A stretch of 64,000 nucleotides of DNA from the NCBI GenBank assembly GCA_019426215.1, contig WHWC01000104.1, positions 1 to 64,000 of the forward strand, read 5' to 3'. Position 1 is the stretch's first letter. The number at the start of each line of letters is the position of its first letter. The position numbers and the translations under genes are program-made. The DNA is from Buddleja alternifolia. Lineage: Eukaryota > Streptophyta > Magnoliopsida > Lamiales > Scrophulariaceae. The notes under the pieces were generated by a model, which saw nothing but the letters and a program-made list of their open reading frames with translations, was not told the origin of the DNA and did no database searches. Positions 34,971 to 45,580 of this stretch are shown here, one piece after another.

Positions 34971-36345
34971 AGACGTATTCCTTTATCAGGACACCAAGCG
35001 TGGTAACTGTTACATTGCTTATTTCTATGACCTGAAGCACCGCAGAAATAACAACCACCCTAATTTGGTTTCTTTTGTTGCAGCTTCTGTGGTGTTTTAT
35101 CCGCAGTGCCCTTATACCTTTTTGAGATAAAATTAGACAAGAGTGTCCCAAATTCAACCTTTTTATTCTTAGCAAACCTTTTCTCGATATTCTCAAGAAA
35201 TTCTTTAGTTGTATCCACATATACAGTGCCTTTGAATGTTTTTGGGATGGCATGTTTTATGATTATAAGAGTAACGCGATTGAAAACTCCCACTTTTCCA
35301 TCTCCCGCTTATCACTAGAGGTGCTCTTATCAGTGAGATCAGCGGGTTTAGTGACCTTCAACGCAAGGTCTAGATCCATGACCCGAGTGTGACCAACAAA
35401 CTCTCTTTCCGTGTCTTAATGTTTGTGCCATTCAACAAAGGTATGGAATTGATACTAGCAGAGATATTTGTAGCAGAACCAGAAACTCAATAGAGAACAT
35501 ATAAATAATAAAACAAACTCACATGAGTATCGAAACATAAAACATATAATATCAAATAAAGGCAAACCCCATCACAAGATACCGGGCACAACATTAACAT
35601 TTAGTCTTTAGACATAAATATTAATTTGTAAGTGGTATTCTTGGCGTAGTAATTAAAATATTGACGATAAGGCATGTCAAACAATAGATCTTCCTTTGGG
35701 CCGATCCATTATTCGCATGTAAATAGAATAATCACCACACAATGATCACCACAAGTGCATATGTAACCCTCCTAAGTAATGACCTTACTTTGAGCCGATC
35801 AAATACTCTCATGGATTCCACACACAAAAACTTTTAACGATCAAAATCGAGTCCATTTCCACAAGAGAGGTTACTTCGGTAGCATCTTGTTTTAATTAAA
35901 TCAATTTCAAATATTATACATCTCAAAAGAGACAATTGAGCCAATATTTGAATCCAAATTTTGCCCGGGAGTATGTTGCCAACCACAGATCCGTACGTGC
36001 AGCGGCAATCCTGAATTTTTTTTTTTTTAAAATTTTTGTGAAACCCTAACAGCAGCGCCTCCATGCGAATTTCTGGAAATTTTTGGCATCTAAAGTCTAA
36101 ATCGCAAAACATTTTCAACCCAAATCAATCCTTAACAACATATATTCATATCACCCATCAAAACAAACATGAAACCATATCATAAATCTTAATGATTCAC
36201 ATGAATTGAAGAACAATTGCAAAACAAGAACCCAAATATATCTCAAATTTAATTATACCATAACTGGAATAATTAAATTCAAGAAACACATAAATATCAT
36301 CAAGAAACGAATAATTATATGGATTCTCAATGATTAAACATGATC
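34971..36345 (-). pseudogene. Copia gag with zinc-knuckle remnant and 5' untranslated region
   Basis: Minus-strand text around 35060-34970 (CYFCGASGHRNKQCN-like) is the CCHC knuckle just before protease. Upstream blocks FNRVTLIIIKHAIPKTFKGT and FLENIEKRFAKNKKVEFGTL belong to the UBN2-type gag. The stretch 35400-36340 is too decayed to translate with confidence and includes the 5' UTR behind the primer-binding site. Confidence 0.7.
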
Positions 36346-36360
36346 TGCTCTGATACCACT

Positions 36361-36830
36361 TGTTCGAACTTAAGTTAACCCATGAAAACCTTCACCGATC
36401 CTAAGAACGTTCATGCTCAATCATAAGAATCAAAGAACGAAAAGCAGAAGCATACTTGAATTAACCATATCATATTAATTCTTAAGTTTCCGCGGTTGGT
36501 CTTCCAAATCAATACGTAGTCCTTTGAGTTTCTCTTAAAATCTCTCAATTCTCTCTGAAGATGGGGAATCAGAAGAATAGAACGATACGTATGATTTAGG
36601 GATTACAACCCTTTTATAATAACTTTTTGTTATTATTTCCAATTTAGCACATCATAAAAGAGAAAATAAAATAATTAGTTTTTAACATAATATCCCATAA
36701 AATCCAATACTTTCCTTAATTGCTTTAAAACCCAAATGACCATATATCTTAATTGCATAATCAGGCTCAAATAATTTGATGACTATTAATACAATTGCCC
36801 ATATATATATATTGGATTCTAATTCCAACA
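36361..36830 (-). repeat. 5' LTR of the minus-strand copia
   Basis: 470 bp; plus-strand start tgttcgaacttaagtt and end ctaattccaaca. Partner of 24626-25105. Confidence 0.9.
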
Positions 36831-38618
36831 AAATATAGTATTTACAATCTTGCACTTAAATAGGTCTTTCCTTATTGTTCGGATGATTCAGACATTTTAT
36901 ATAAACTAGTAAAAGCTACGTGCGTTGCACATAAATACACAATTTTTTTTAATACAAATGAAGTGATATAACCTATATTGTGCTGCATAAGAGATCTTTT
37001 CTCCTAGGCATAGTATCATTCACAAAATTTGCGATATTAACATATGATTTATGAATTTATTTCTATATTAAATTTTAGGAAAACATTCTAAAAACTCCAT
37101 AAAATAATTTTTATTCCCCAAAAGTCATGAAAATAATTCGATTTAAAATAGTCTTTCCATCAATTCTTTATTTGAGAAAACCAATAGTTAAAGGTTAGTA
37201 ATATTTTTTAGCTAAATTCCTTGGTACAATATAACAATTATCAATGGGTTGTTTTTTTATGTAAGTATTTGTTTTTGCATTTTTCAAACGAATAACATAA
37301 ATAGTAAGAATTTTTCCAAGCAATTGAAATAGAAATAATGCAGTTCCTTTTTCTAATCTTGTTCTTTTACCAAGATTAATGAACAATTATATAATGAATT
37401 GATTAATTTTAGGACTTCCATTGCTGTTTAAATGGTTATGAAAAATATAAACATGTAATAAAATCAATTAGATCGATGGACTACCATTGCATATGAAAAG
37501 ACTTGTACCTATGAGATGGAGAGTTGTAATTTATCATTAGGTTAGTCATTATTAATGGACTAACTACTATTATATGTACTAATTAGATGTAATTATCAAT
37601 TAATGTTTATTTTAGTCTTTAAAGGGATAAAATAGTCGAATCATAATTGGAAGAAACAGCTTCATTATCCATACTTTTAATATAGTATAGATTTTTGTCG
37701 TGGAAAGTCATTTTGGTGCTAAAAGAACCACATTTCTATGCAAGTTTGGAAATGAGATGTGGAATAAATATAATGAAAAATTTGTGGTTTTATGTATGTC
37801 ATTTGAAGGAGGTTGTAGTGGAGATAGCAACAATCAAGGAGTTAGCATTTCTCTTGCTAGTTTTGTTGCTTCATCTTATGAATGTCTTACTTATGTGCAA
37901 GCAAGTTGTTTCTTTACTAATCTTTTTTAATATTTTTTGGTTCTAGCTAATGGATGATGCTATTTTCTTCTGTTTCATTGAGCCTGTCATTTGATGCTAA
38001 TCACTTTATCACATGAACAATGAGAAAAAATATTACACCTACATTTCCAAGATGACGTGCACGGTTTTAAGCTATGGAAAACAAAAGAGTGGGCACTACG
38101 AAACATAGTAGTCCTTTTCATATGCCATGTATATTTTGTTGTAGAGATGTACATGTTTTCTAAAATTAGATTCACATAGTGTAATTTATTTTACAATTTC
38201 TCTAAACGTAGATTGACTTAACGCTAATAATATCTACATCTAAGTTCACCCATTGCGAAGTTCTGTGTTCATGTTTCTTTTTTGGAAAAAAATTATCTTT
38301 TTTGAGCATTACAATTTTTTTTACCATGTGTCTTTTATAATATTAACTCAAAATTTTATGTATCTTAAACAGTGCTTGTTTTAGAGTTCATTAAAATATT
38401 AATATTCTAATGCAATACTATTATTCCTATACTTCTGTACTGATGGATGACTTTGTAAAGTAGGAAAATGTAATGATGTAGCGTGAACATCACAGTATAT
38501 CATTCAAAAGGTCTTTGCTATGTATGTTTGCTATGCATGATTGATCAAAATATATAACGCTAAGATTGATGTCTGGGCAATTTTCACCGCTCTTTGTGCT
38601 GTGCTTGCTGTTAACCTA

Positions 38619-38649
<31 letters not shown>

Positions 38650-39439
38650 GATGAAATAATTTACCTGGTTGGAAGCTGTCTACGTTGCGGACATTTGTAG
38701 ACTGAGTTGTCAATGATGCTTCCGTTAAAGCACCTTCAAGAGAACACGAAAAAAATATATCAATTCAGGTGATAAGCCCATGTATCCTCTATGTTGACTT
38801 TCACAATTTCCAGAGGCAAAATAGAGCAAGTTTCTGCTCTAAGTTCTAAGGTATAACATAATACAATTCCCTTCAATGTTTAAATTAAAACATTAAGTTT
38901 GTATTATATACAAAACAAGTAATAGTTAATAAGTAAGAAAAACATTATTTGGAATAATAATTATAATGATTTCAAAACATGTAAATAAAAAAAGTTATTT
39001 TCAACAAAGATTATAATGATTTCAAAACATGTAACGGATAATTGTTGAAGCCCATAAAGAAGTCTAGTCAAGCCATTGGGTGATGTCACACTATGCGCTT
39101 GTGCCCATTCTACTGATCAACTCAGTTAGTTTATCATCGACCAATCCTCAGGTCATTTCCAATTGTCAATTTGTTATTGAGGAAAGGGACCATGTTGCAA
39201 TTTCTGTATATTATTTATATATAAGTGCTCCAAACCCTAGCTTAACATCACAGTTTCAAAAATCTGTATTTCTCTCCCTAAGCCTACCCGGCCGCTCTCT
39301 GATTTCCTTCTCTAAGTCTGAACATCTTGCTCTTTTAATTTACTCCATTCTTTAGCTTCCTTTAACTTCTTGGTTATATTTCTTTTCTACATTAGTGGTT
39401 GAGATACTTGAAGTTTTACTTTTCTTGTTGTTTTTATAG
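36831..39439. other. Noncoding stretch, no gene recognised
   Basis: AT-rich. A block from 36893 (ataaactagtaaaagctacg, then tgcgttgcac) to about 37690 (tttaatatagtatagat) resembles widespread plant short repeats with a gtgcgttgcac signature. ORFs at 37695-37946 match no family I know. A (GT)n(TA)n microsatellite lies at 38619-38650. The segment 39041-39360, with TATA-like tatttatatataagtg and CT-rich downstream text, could be part of a gypsy LTR or leader. Confidence 0.45.
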
Positions 39440-39689
39440 TAGATGATACAATTGCATCCGCAGAAAATTCTAAGGTGGACCGGGAGTGTTGCTCCTGGTC
39501 CATTTTACACCACACATTCAAAATGAGTGGGGTGATTTTCACACCCACCTACCCTGTGTAAACCACCCCACCCCAAGTGTTTGTGTGGTAAAAATGGACC
39601 GGGATCGGAGCAACACTCCCGGTCCACCATAGAATTACCCTTGCATCCGCTGAGTCTTTGGCCTAATTCCAATGCAGCCATGATGCTTC
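39440..39689 (+). pseudogene. Gypsy gag fragment, left part (interrupted)
   Basis: With the MITE at 39462-39640 removed, the frame reads VDDTIASAESLA*F, and with the copia at 39690-49757 also removed it continues into SHDASKSNKDKRGDSSKGGK. That resembles the C-terminal gag segment of chromovirus-type gypsy elements (AESLxDF followed by a Lys/Ser-rich linker). The continuity across both insertions supports the assignment, although little sequence remains. Confidence 0.5.
39462..39640. mobile_element. Mutator-type MITE, copy 3 (best preserved)
   Basis: 179 bp with arms agaaaattctaaggtggacc and (inverted) gggtaattctatggtggacc, and gtgttgctcc next to the arms on both sides. It is flanked by a perfect 10-bp duplication TTGCATCCGC (39452-39461, 39641-39650), within the 9-11 bp range of Mutator superfamily elements. 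Confidence 0.9.
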
Positions 39690-39900
39690 TATTGAAAGTG
39701 TTATTTCATATAGGGCTTTTTGTCTTGTTTAGGAATATGACCGTTGGGTTCGATTAGTTTTAATTTTCTGTTAATTAGAGTAGCTTAAGTATAAAAGCTC
39801 CCCTCTTTCCTTTTCCTGTAATTCAGTTTTATCATTCAATCAATCAACATTTTTCTTCTTTCTTTTCTCTTCATCAAATGCGATTATGAACTTTTTAACA
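39690..39900 (+). repeat. 5' LTR of the short-LTR copia
   Basis: 211 bp with a TATA box tataaaag at 39790-39797 in tagcttaagtataaaagctc. The 3' copy has the same box at 49648-49655. Confidence 0.9.
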
Positions 39901-40060
39901 TGGTACTAGAGCCATGTCTTGTCTTCTTCGATTCATTCACGAATAATCTTGAGAGTCAATAATATCGATCAGTCTTTGCTTTAATTTCTTTGAATCTCCA
40001 GGTCTTTTCTTTGATTCAATCCAAATTAAGAAACCTTCCGCTGCATCGAATCTTAAATCA

Positions 40061-40793
40061 TGACGAAGAATCATAATCCAAATCCTACATACGCTCAAGA
40101 AAGAAAAAATTCAACTGTGATTGAGTTTCAAGATCCGTGTATATCCATCCTTCAAATACCCCCACTTTAGACCTATACTGAAGTTCTTCGCGGATCTGAA
40201 ATTACAAGGTATGAAGTAGAGAGATGATCGTGGCTCTTGAAGCAAAGAACAAAATTGGTTTAATTGATGGATCTTGCAAAGTACTAGGTCAAGATTCACC
40301 TCTCTACTATCACTGGAAATGATGCAATGCACTGGTTAAGTTCCAGATATATCGTTCTTTATCTAGGGATCTCATGCATGGTGTACTTTACTGTAATTTT
40401 GCTCATCTCATTTGGCTTGACCTTGAAGAAAGATTTGACCGCATCAGTGGTGAAAGATTATATGCATTATATAGGCAAATCAATACTATTACCTTGACTA
40501 TTATCGCTGGAAACGATGCAATGCACTGGTCAAGTCCTAGATATATTGTTCTTTATCTAGAGACCTCATATATGGTGTACTTTACTGTGATTCTGCTCAT
40601 CTCATTTGGCTTGACCTTGAAGAAAGATTTGACCACATCAATGGTGAAATATTACATGCATTATATTGGCAAATCAATACTATTACCCAAGGTGCCAATA
40701 ATGTTACTGATTATTACTCAAAATTGAGACATTATGAGATGAGTATGACTCTTTGACACCTTCTCCATCTACAGATGTATCTAAGGAATATAT
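40061..40793 (+). pseudogene. Copia gag, 5' part, with a 194-bp internal tandem duplication
   Basis: Begins MTKNHNPNPTYAQ near 40061. The stretch with LIWLDLEERFDRISGERLYA and LYRQINTITL occurs twice (first copy about 40311-40504, second 40505-40690), where the second reads LTLKKDLTTSMVKYYMHYIG or, in the original frame, LKERFDHINGEILHALYWQI. This is the UBN2/DUF4219-type copia gag. It runs to STDVSKEYI at the ATA target site of the next insertion. Frame shifts and stops are frequent. Confidence 0.75.
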
Positions 40794-41737
40794 ACGTTAT
40801 GTTTGATTATGTTTTGGGGTTGTATTTTGGTGAGAATTATTGGTGAGAATTTTTTGGGGACACATGCGTATTTGATGAGATTATGTTTATTTTTATTTTG
40901 AGAATTGGTTTTTTAGTGCTTTTTTTGTGAGATAATGTTTGGTTTTGTTTCCAGAAAGAACAAAAGTTAGTGTAGCAATCAAATCATGTAAGTTTTTATC
41001 TGTTAATAATTATGTAATATTTGAAAAATATTATATAATGTTGAATTTGTAATAATTCTTTTATAGATGAAAACATGTATATATATGTATGTAATAATAA
41101 TTTATATACAATTTTTTTTATTAATATATTCATTTTGTTGTGTATATATACACATTTGTTTATGGTTTATGTATCTACAAAAATATACGCATATATTTAA
41201 ACGTACATATATATCCGTATGTCTACATACGGTAAAATATCTATGTGTGTGTATATATATATATATATATATTACATGCTTATTCATATTTTGTGTATAT
41301 TCTACTTGTTTATTTATACATTATACTTGTTTATTTATATTCTCTGTATATAATATATATTAATTCATAAATATTTTCCATATACATAAATATATATATA
41401 AATATTATGTATATATAAATATATTCCATTCACATATACATAAATATATACTTGTAAACATTTCGTAATGTGTGTGTGTATATCTATATGATACAATCAA
41501 AAAATGTTTTGTATACTTGTACGTCAGTGGCTGAGAGAGAGAGAGGGGGGGGGGGAGAGTGATAGGTAGAAAGTGGGGCCAGAGATGTGACAAGAGAGTG
41601 GGCAGATGGTGAAGATGGCCAGACTTACTTTCGGGCCAAAAAATTGTGATTTTTTCTGGCCCAAATTGCGTAGGCCAGACACAATTTGGTCAGAATTTTG
41701 GGTCAATCACATGCTCAAAACATAACCACACATAGCC
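40794..41737. mobile_element. PIF/Harbinger-like element (944 bp)
   Basis: Inserted in gag with ATA on both sides (40791-40793, 41738-41740); joining the flanks gives SKEYIGSCGQLKMMQFLMGL in frame. Terminal inverted repeats CGTTATGTTTGATTATGTTT and (inverted) GGCTATGTGTGGTTATGTTT. The centre is TA/CA microsatellite DNA and a GA tract followed by nine or more Gs at about 41540-41556. No transposase. The left arm matches 20838-21030. Confidence 0.75.
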
Positions 41738-42007
41738 ATAGGTTCTTGTGGCCAATTAAAGATGATGCAATTCCTAATGGGATTAAATGAATCTATAGTA
41801 CAATAAAGTCACAAATTCTCATGATGTCACCCCTGCCATCTCATAGTCAAGTGTATTCAATGGTCTCAAATGAAGAAACTCAGAGAAGAATTGATGTTCA
41901 CAGTATTAGTGGAATCTTCTATAGCCTTGTTTGGAAATTCATCTCAAAACAAGACCATTGATAAGTCATCTATGTTCTATGATCACTGTAATTTCGCTGG
42001 ACGCACA
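41738..42007 (+). pseudogene. Copia gag, middle part
   Basis: Reads QFLMGLNES, then ILMMSPLPSHSQVYSMVSNE and ETQRRIDVHSISG in the neighbouring frame, followed by MFYDHCNFAGRT, which begins the CCHC zinc knuckle (CxxC part). It is cut at ACA (42005-42007) by a CACTA MITE. Confidence 0.75.
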
Positions 42008-42392
42008 CATTATATAAAAAAAAAATTATTGCCTATGTCAACATGCCATGGTGAAAAGTTCGTTTGTCATGGTTAAAACCAATTGACCATGGCTTTGCTA
42101 CGGCTTTGGCCGTAGTATTTGCAAGCATGGCCAAAACATTTACCATGGTTTATAGTCATGGTCAATGTTTTGTTCATTGTAAAGACCATGACTTTTAGCC
42201 ATTGTAAAAAAAAATGTTAGGTTAACATTTCTTCCACCACGCCTAGTTATAGCTTAAAACCACGGCTAACTTTAATATGACTATATGAAACATCTACCAC
42301 AGCCAAGTTAGCCGTGAACTTAGACCGCTATAGACCACGGTTTTAAGCCATGACACATATTTTCATTGTCAATACTTAATTTTCTTGTAGTG
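42008..42392. mobile_element. CACTA-type MITE 1 (in gag zinc knuckle)
   Basis: 385 bp; right end CTTGTAGTG, left end decayed (CATTATATAAAAAAAAA for CACTACAAGAAAA). Flanked by ACA on both sides (42005-42007, 42393-42395). The interior is packed with ccatggc, accatgac and ccacggt repeats in both orientations. Removing it restores FAGRT-KETCYKIHRYPPNLN. Confidence 0.75.
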
Positions 42393-42718
42393 ACAAAAGA
42401 GACCTGTTATAAGATCCATAGATATCCTCCAAACTTGAATAGAGGTGGTAGAAGAGGAGGTTCAAGAGGAGGTGATACTGGAAGGGGTTACAATGTAAAT
42501 TCAGTGTCAGCAGCTCCATATTCACAATCTCAACCACATTGCTCCAATACATATAATGGAGGAAATACTACTGGTTTTTAGCCTACTTTGACTCCACAAC
42601 AATAACAACAAATACTGAACCTGATTGGAGGAATGAGCACTGATAGTGGACAAACAAGCAACACCTCCCTAGTCTGGTATCTGCTAACACTGCAGGTGCT
42701 TTTACTATAAATTTCAAT
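42393..42718 (+). pseudogene. Copia gag, C-terminal part
   Basis: Reads KETCYKIHRYPPNLNRGGRR (second half of the CCHC knuckle) and GGSRGGDTGRGYNVNSVSAA, stop at 42579-42581, followed by glutamine-rich text. Typical basic, glycine-rich nucleocapsid tail. Confidence 0.7.
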
Positions 42719-43140
42719 CACTACAACAAAAAGTAATATTAGAGACAAAATTTAAAGTGATAATATTAAAATTGTTACTAGATATATATATTGAGTGACA
42801 ATAATTTTTGCTTTATCATAATAAGATTTTTTAGTTACAAGAGTTTCTTCAAAATTGTCATTGTTGACAATTAGTGACACATAGTGACAACACAAATATT
42901 GTTGTCACTCTATTTGTGTTGTCACTAAAGGTGTGTCACTATTTATCAATAGTGACAACAAATTCCTTGTCACTATTTATCAATAGTGAAAAATTCTATA
43001 CAAATATTATCACTATTAAACATGTAAAACATATTCTTCTGACAAAGCAAAAATTCTTGTCACTAAAAAATTTCAATTAGTGACAACTTTAATATTATCA
43101 CTTGAAATCTTGTCACTTTAATCTAATTTTTTTTGTAGTG
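42719..43140. mobile_element. CACTA-type MITE 2
   Basis: 422 bp with TIRs CACTACAACAAAAAGT and (inverted) CACTACAAAAAAAATTAG and a perfect AAT target duplication (42716-42718, 43141-43143). The interior carries many tagtgacaac/gttgtcact repeats in both orientations, a different repeat set from MITE 1 and from the large CACTA elements. Confidence 0.88.
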
Positions 43141-44807
43141 AATTATGTCTTGTTAAATAACCATGAGCATGAATGGATTATTGACTCGGGGGCAAACCTA
43201 CACATGATATCAAATAATGATATGTATGTTTCTCATGATGACTACCTGTTGCCATCTACTACTGTTAAGCTACCAAATGGTAACCTAAGTAACGTTAATC
43301 AATTTGGCATAGTAAAATTATTCAATTATCTCATTCCTTACAATTTGCTTTATGTTCCAGATTTTAAGTACAATTTATTGTACTGAAATCTTTAAGTACA
43401 ATTTATTGGGTGTTTCCAGATTAATTCATGATGCAAATGTTTATGTTACGTTTTATCTAAAATTTTGTGTTATACAAGAAATTTGGACTGGATTGATCAA
43501 GGGGATTGGTAAACTCCACAACAGATTATATTTTTTTCAACATGTCCCTAGTGATCAATTGAAAATTGTTTTTAGTATTTTTTATCATTCTTGTAATAAT
43601 GACTTTTTCAAACCTATAGAATATGTGATTCATAGTAAGGCCAATATGTGGCACTAAAGGTTGGACAAATATTTTTTGGCAGATTTTGGTTTTTTCTTGA
43701 ACTTGGTATTAATGTCCATAAATATGAGAAATTTTGCAATATTTGTCCCCTTAGCTAAACACTGTAGAGATCATTTTCCTTCAAGAACTAGTAGTACTAT
43801 TGCTACTTTTGTTCTATTACCTATAGGGAAGTTACCTATAACAAATGAGAAATATTTTTTGACCATTGTTGATGATTAGTCTAGAAACAATTGGGCTTTT
43901 CTGATAAAATTTAAATCTAATGCTTTTGATTTACTTAGAAATTTCCTTTCTTATGTTAATACTCAATTTTCAAAAAAATGTTAAAACATATAAGGACATA
44001 TAATGCTATTGAATTCTTTAGCAAAGAGTGTAAAGACTTATTTGATTCTTTTGGGATAGTTCATAACAGTTCATGTGCATAACACCACAACAAAATGGGG
44101 TGGTAGAAAGAAAACATAGACATATATTGAATGTTGCTAGAGCTTTAAAATTCCAATCTCACTTACCTATGAAATATTGGGGAGAGTGTATCAATACTGC
44201 TGTCTATTTAATCAGCAGAACCATTATTCTTTTAAAAGGGAAAAATCATTTCACTATTTTATACAGCAAATCTCCATCATATGGTCATTTAAGATCTTTT
44301 GGTTGCTTATGTTGTGCAAAGATAATCCCCCAAACTGATAAGTTTCAACACAGATCAAAACCTTATATTTTTATGGGATATTCTAATGTTCAAAAAGGTT
44401 GCAAGCGGTTGGATTTGAGCACTCAATTCTTCATTATTTCTAGGGATGTGATTTTTTTATGAGCATATTTATCCTTTCTCTGTCTCTAAAGATAAATCTA
44501 ATGCTCAAAATTTTCCTTCCCATGTTGATAAGATGTTTTATGATGATTAAATTCAGCCTTCTATGCATGATTCTGCATCTGTTCTTCTTGAAGATGAAAA
44601 CGATACTAATTTGCATATTACCAATGATGGTGATTACAATCCTAATTTTGAACATGATATTCATGCTCCAGATAATAATATTAGAAGATCCAATATGATT
44701 ACTAAAACTCCTGCTTGGATTAAAGATTATGCTTCTACGTTCAATCCTGGATCCAATAGTTTTCTTTCTACTAGATATACCCTGTATCTAGATATATGAC
44801 TTATGAT
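43141..44807 (+). pseudogene. Copia protease and integrase
   Basis: Protease: HEHEWIIDSGANLHMISNND. Pre-integrase and integrase follow in several frames: YFLTIVDD*SRNNWAFLIKF, then [20 protein letters not shown] (44073, catalytic-domain end), [20 protein letters not shown] and [20 protein letters not shown]. The linker to RT ends YPVSRYMTYD right at the hAT insertion. There are at least four stops or frame shifts. Confidence 0.82.
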
Positions 44808-45540
44808 CTAGAATGCACGGATACACACGTTTTCCCCAAGATGCAGTATTTGATATGCCTCGGATACGGATACGCTCCGGATATGCATATGATACGTATC
44901 CGAGGCATATTGACGAGTATAAAAAAAAATAAAAATTTGAACACAGTATCCGCCACCATGGACACGTCTGTCGCGTTAACTCGATGGGTCATGACACGAT
45001 GGTGATGGCAAGCACGACGGTCGTGACAAAGGAGATGTGATGGTTGCTATGTTGGGATCGGTGGTGCCCCCGGGAACGCCGAGCGCAGCAGAAGATATAT
45101 AATTTAAACAATTAAGCGGCATTCCCGAAATTAGGGTTAGGTAGACATAATACCATCGGATCCAAAAACTATCCTAGAGGAAAGTTTACTCGTGTTACCT
45201 CTTAAAGACCAAAAATCAGCAACGTCTTTTTAAGCAACTCCCTGCTACACCTCTCCGAATGGATTTGCCTTAGCGCTCCAAGTGTTGCGCCTCTAAGTTT
45301 ATCCACACCTTAACTCGTACCCTCAATTATCTCCACCAGTGCTAGCAAGGAGAATATCGAATCTTGGCTTTATGAAAAGTGGGTAGGAATATATTTAGTG
45401 TTCTTCGTACTCAACACATGACTTGGAAGAATGTTAATGAAAGAGGTGGAAGAGAAAAGATGGAGAGAGTTTTTCACAATCTAAATTGTGTAGAGTGAAT
45501 AATGAAAATTAACTTTATTAGGTTATGAAATAAAATATCA

Positions 45541-45580
<40 letters not shown>

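Larger units (their letters stand above)
24626..36830 (-). mobile_element. Copia LTR retrotransposon, split by a nested LTR element
   Basis: Minus-strand element with LTRs at 36361-36830 (5') and 24626-25105 (3'), TG...CA borders, flanking 5-mers AACTA and AAATA (four of five match). A tRNA-Met-type primer site (agtggtatcagagc on the minus strand) lies directly inside the 5' LTR at 36347-36360, and a purine tract (gcctcagtgggaga) adjoins the 3' LTR. Removing the 26705-32905 insert gives about 6.0 kb, the usual size for a complete copia. Several stops and frame shifts in gag and pol make it inactive. Confidence 0.92.

Noticed and set aside
37695..37946. Overlapping plus-strand ORFs of 76-83 codons
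   Set aside because: No domain, no neighbouring exons and two competing frames; not supported as a gene.
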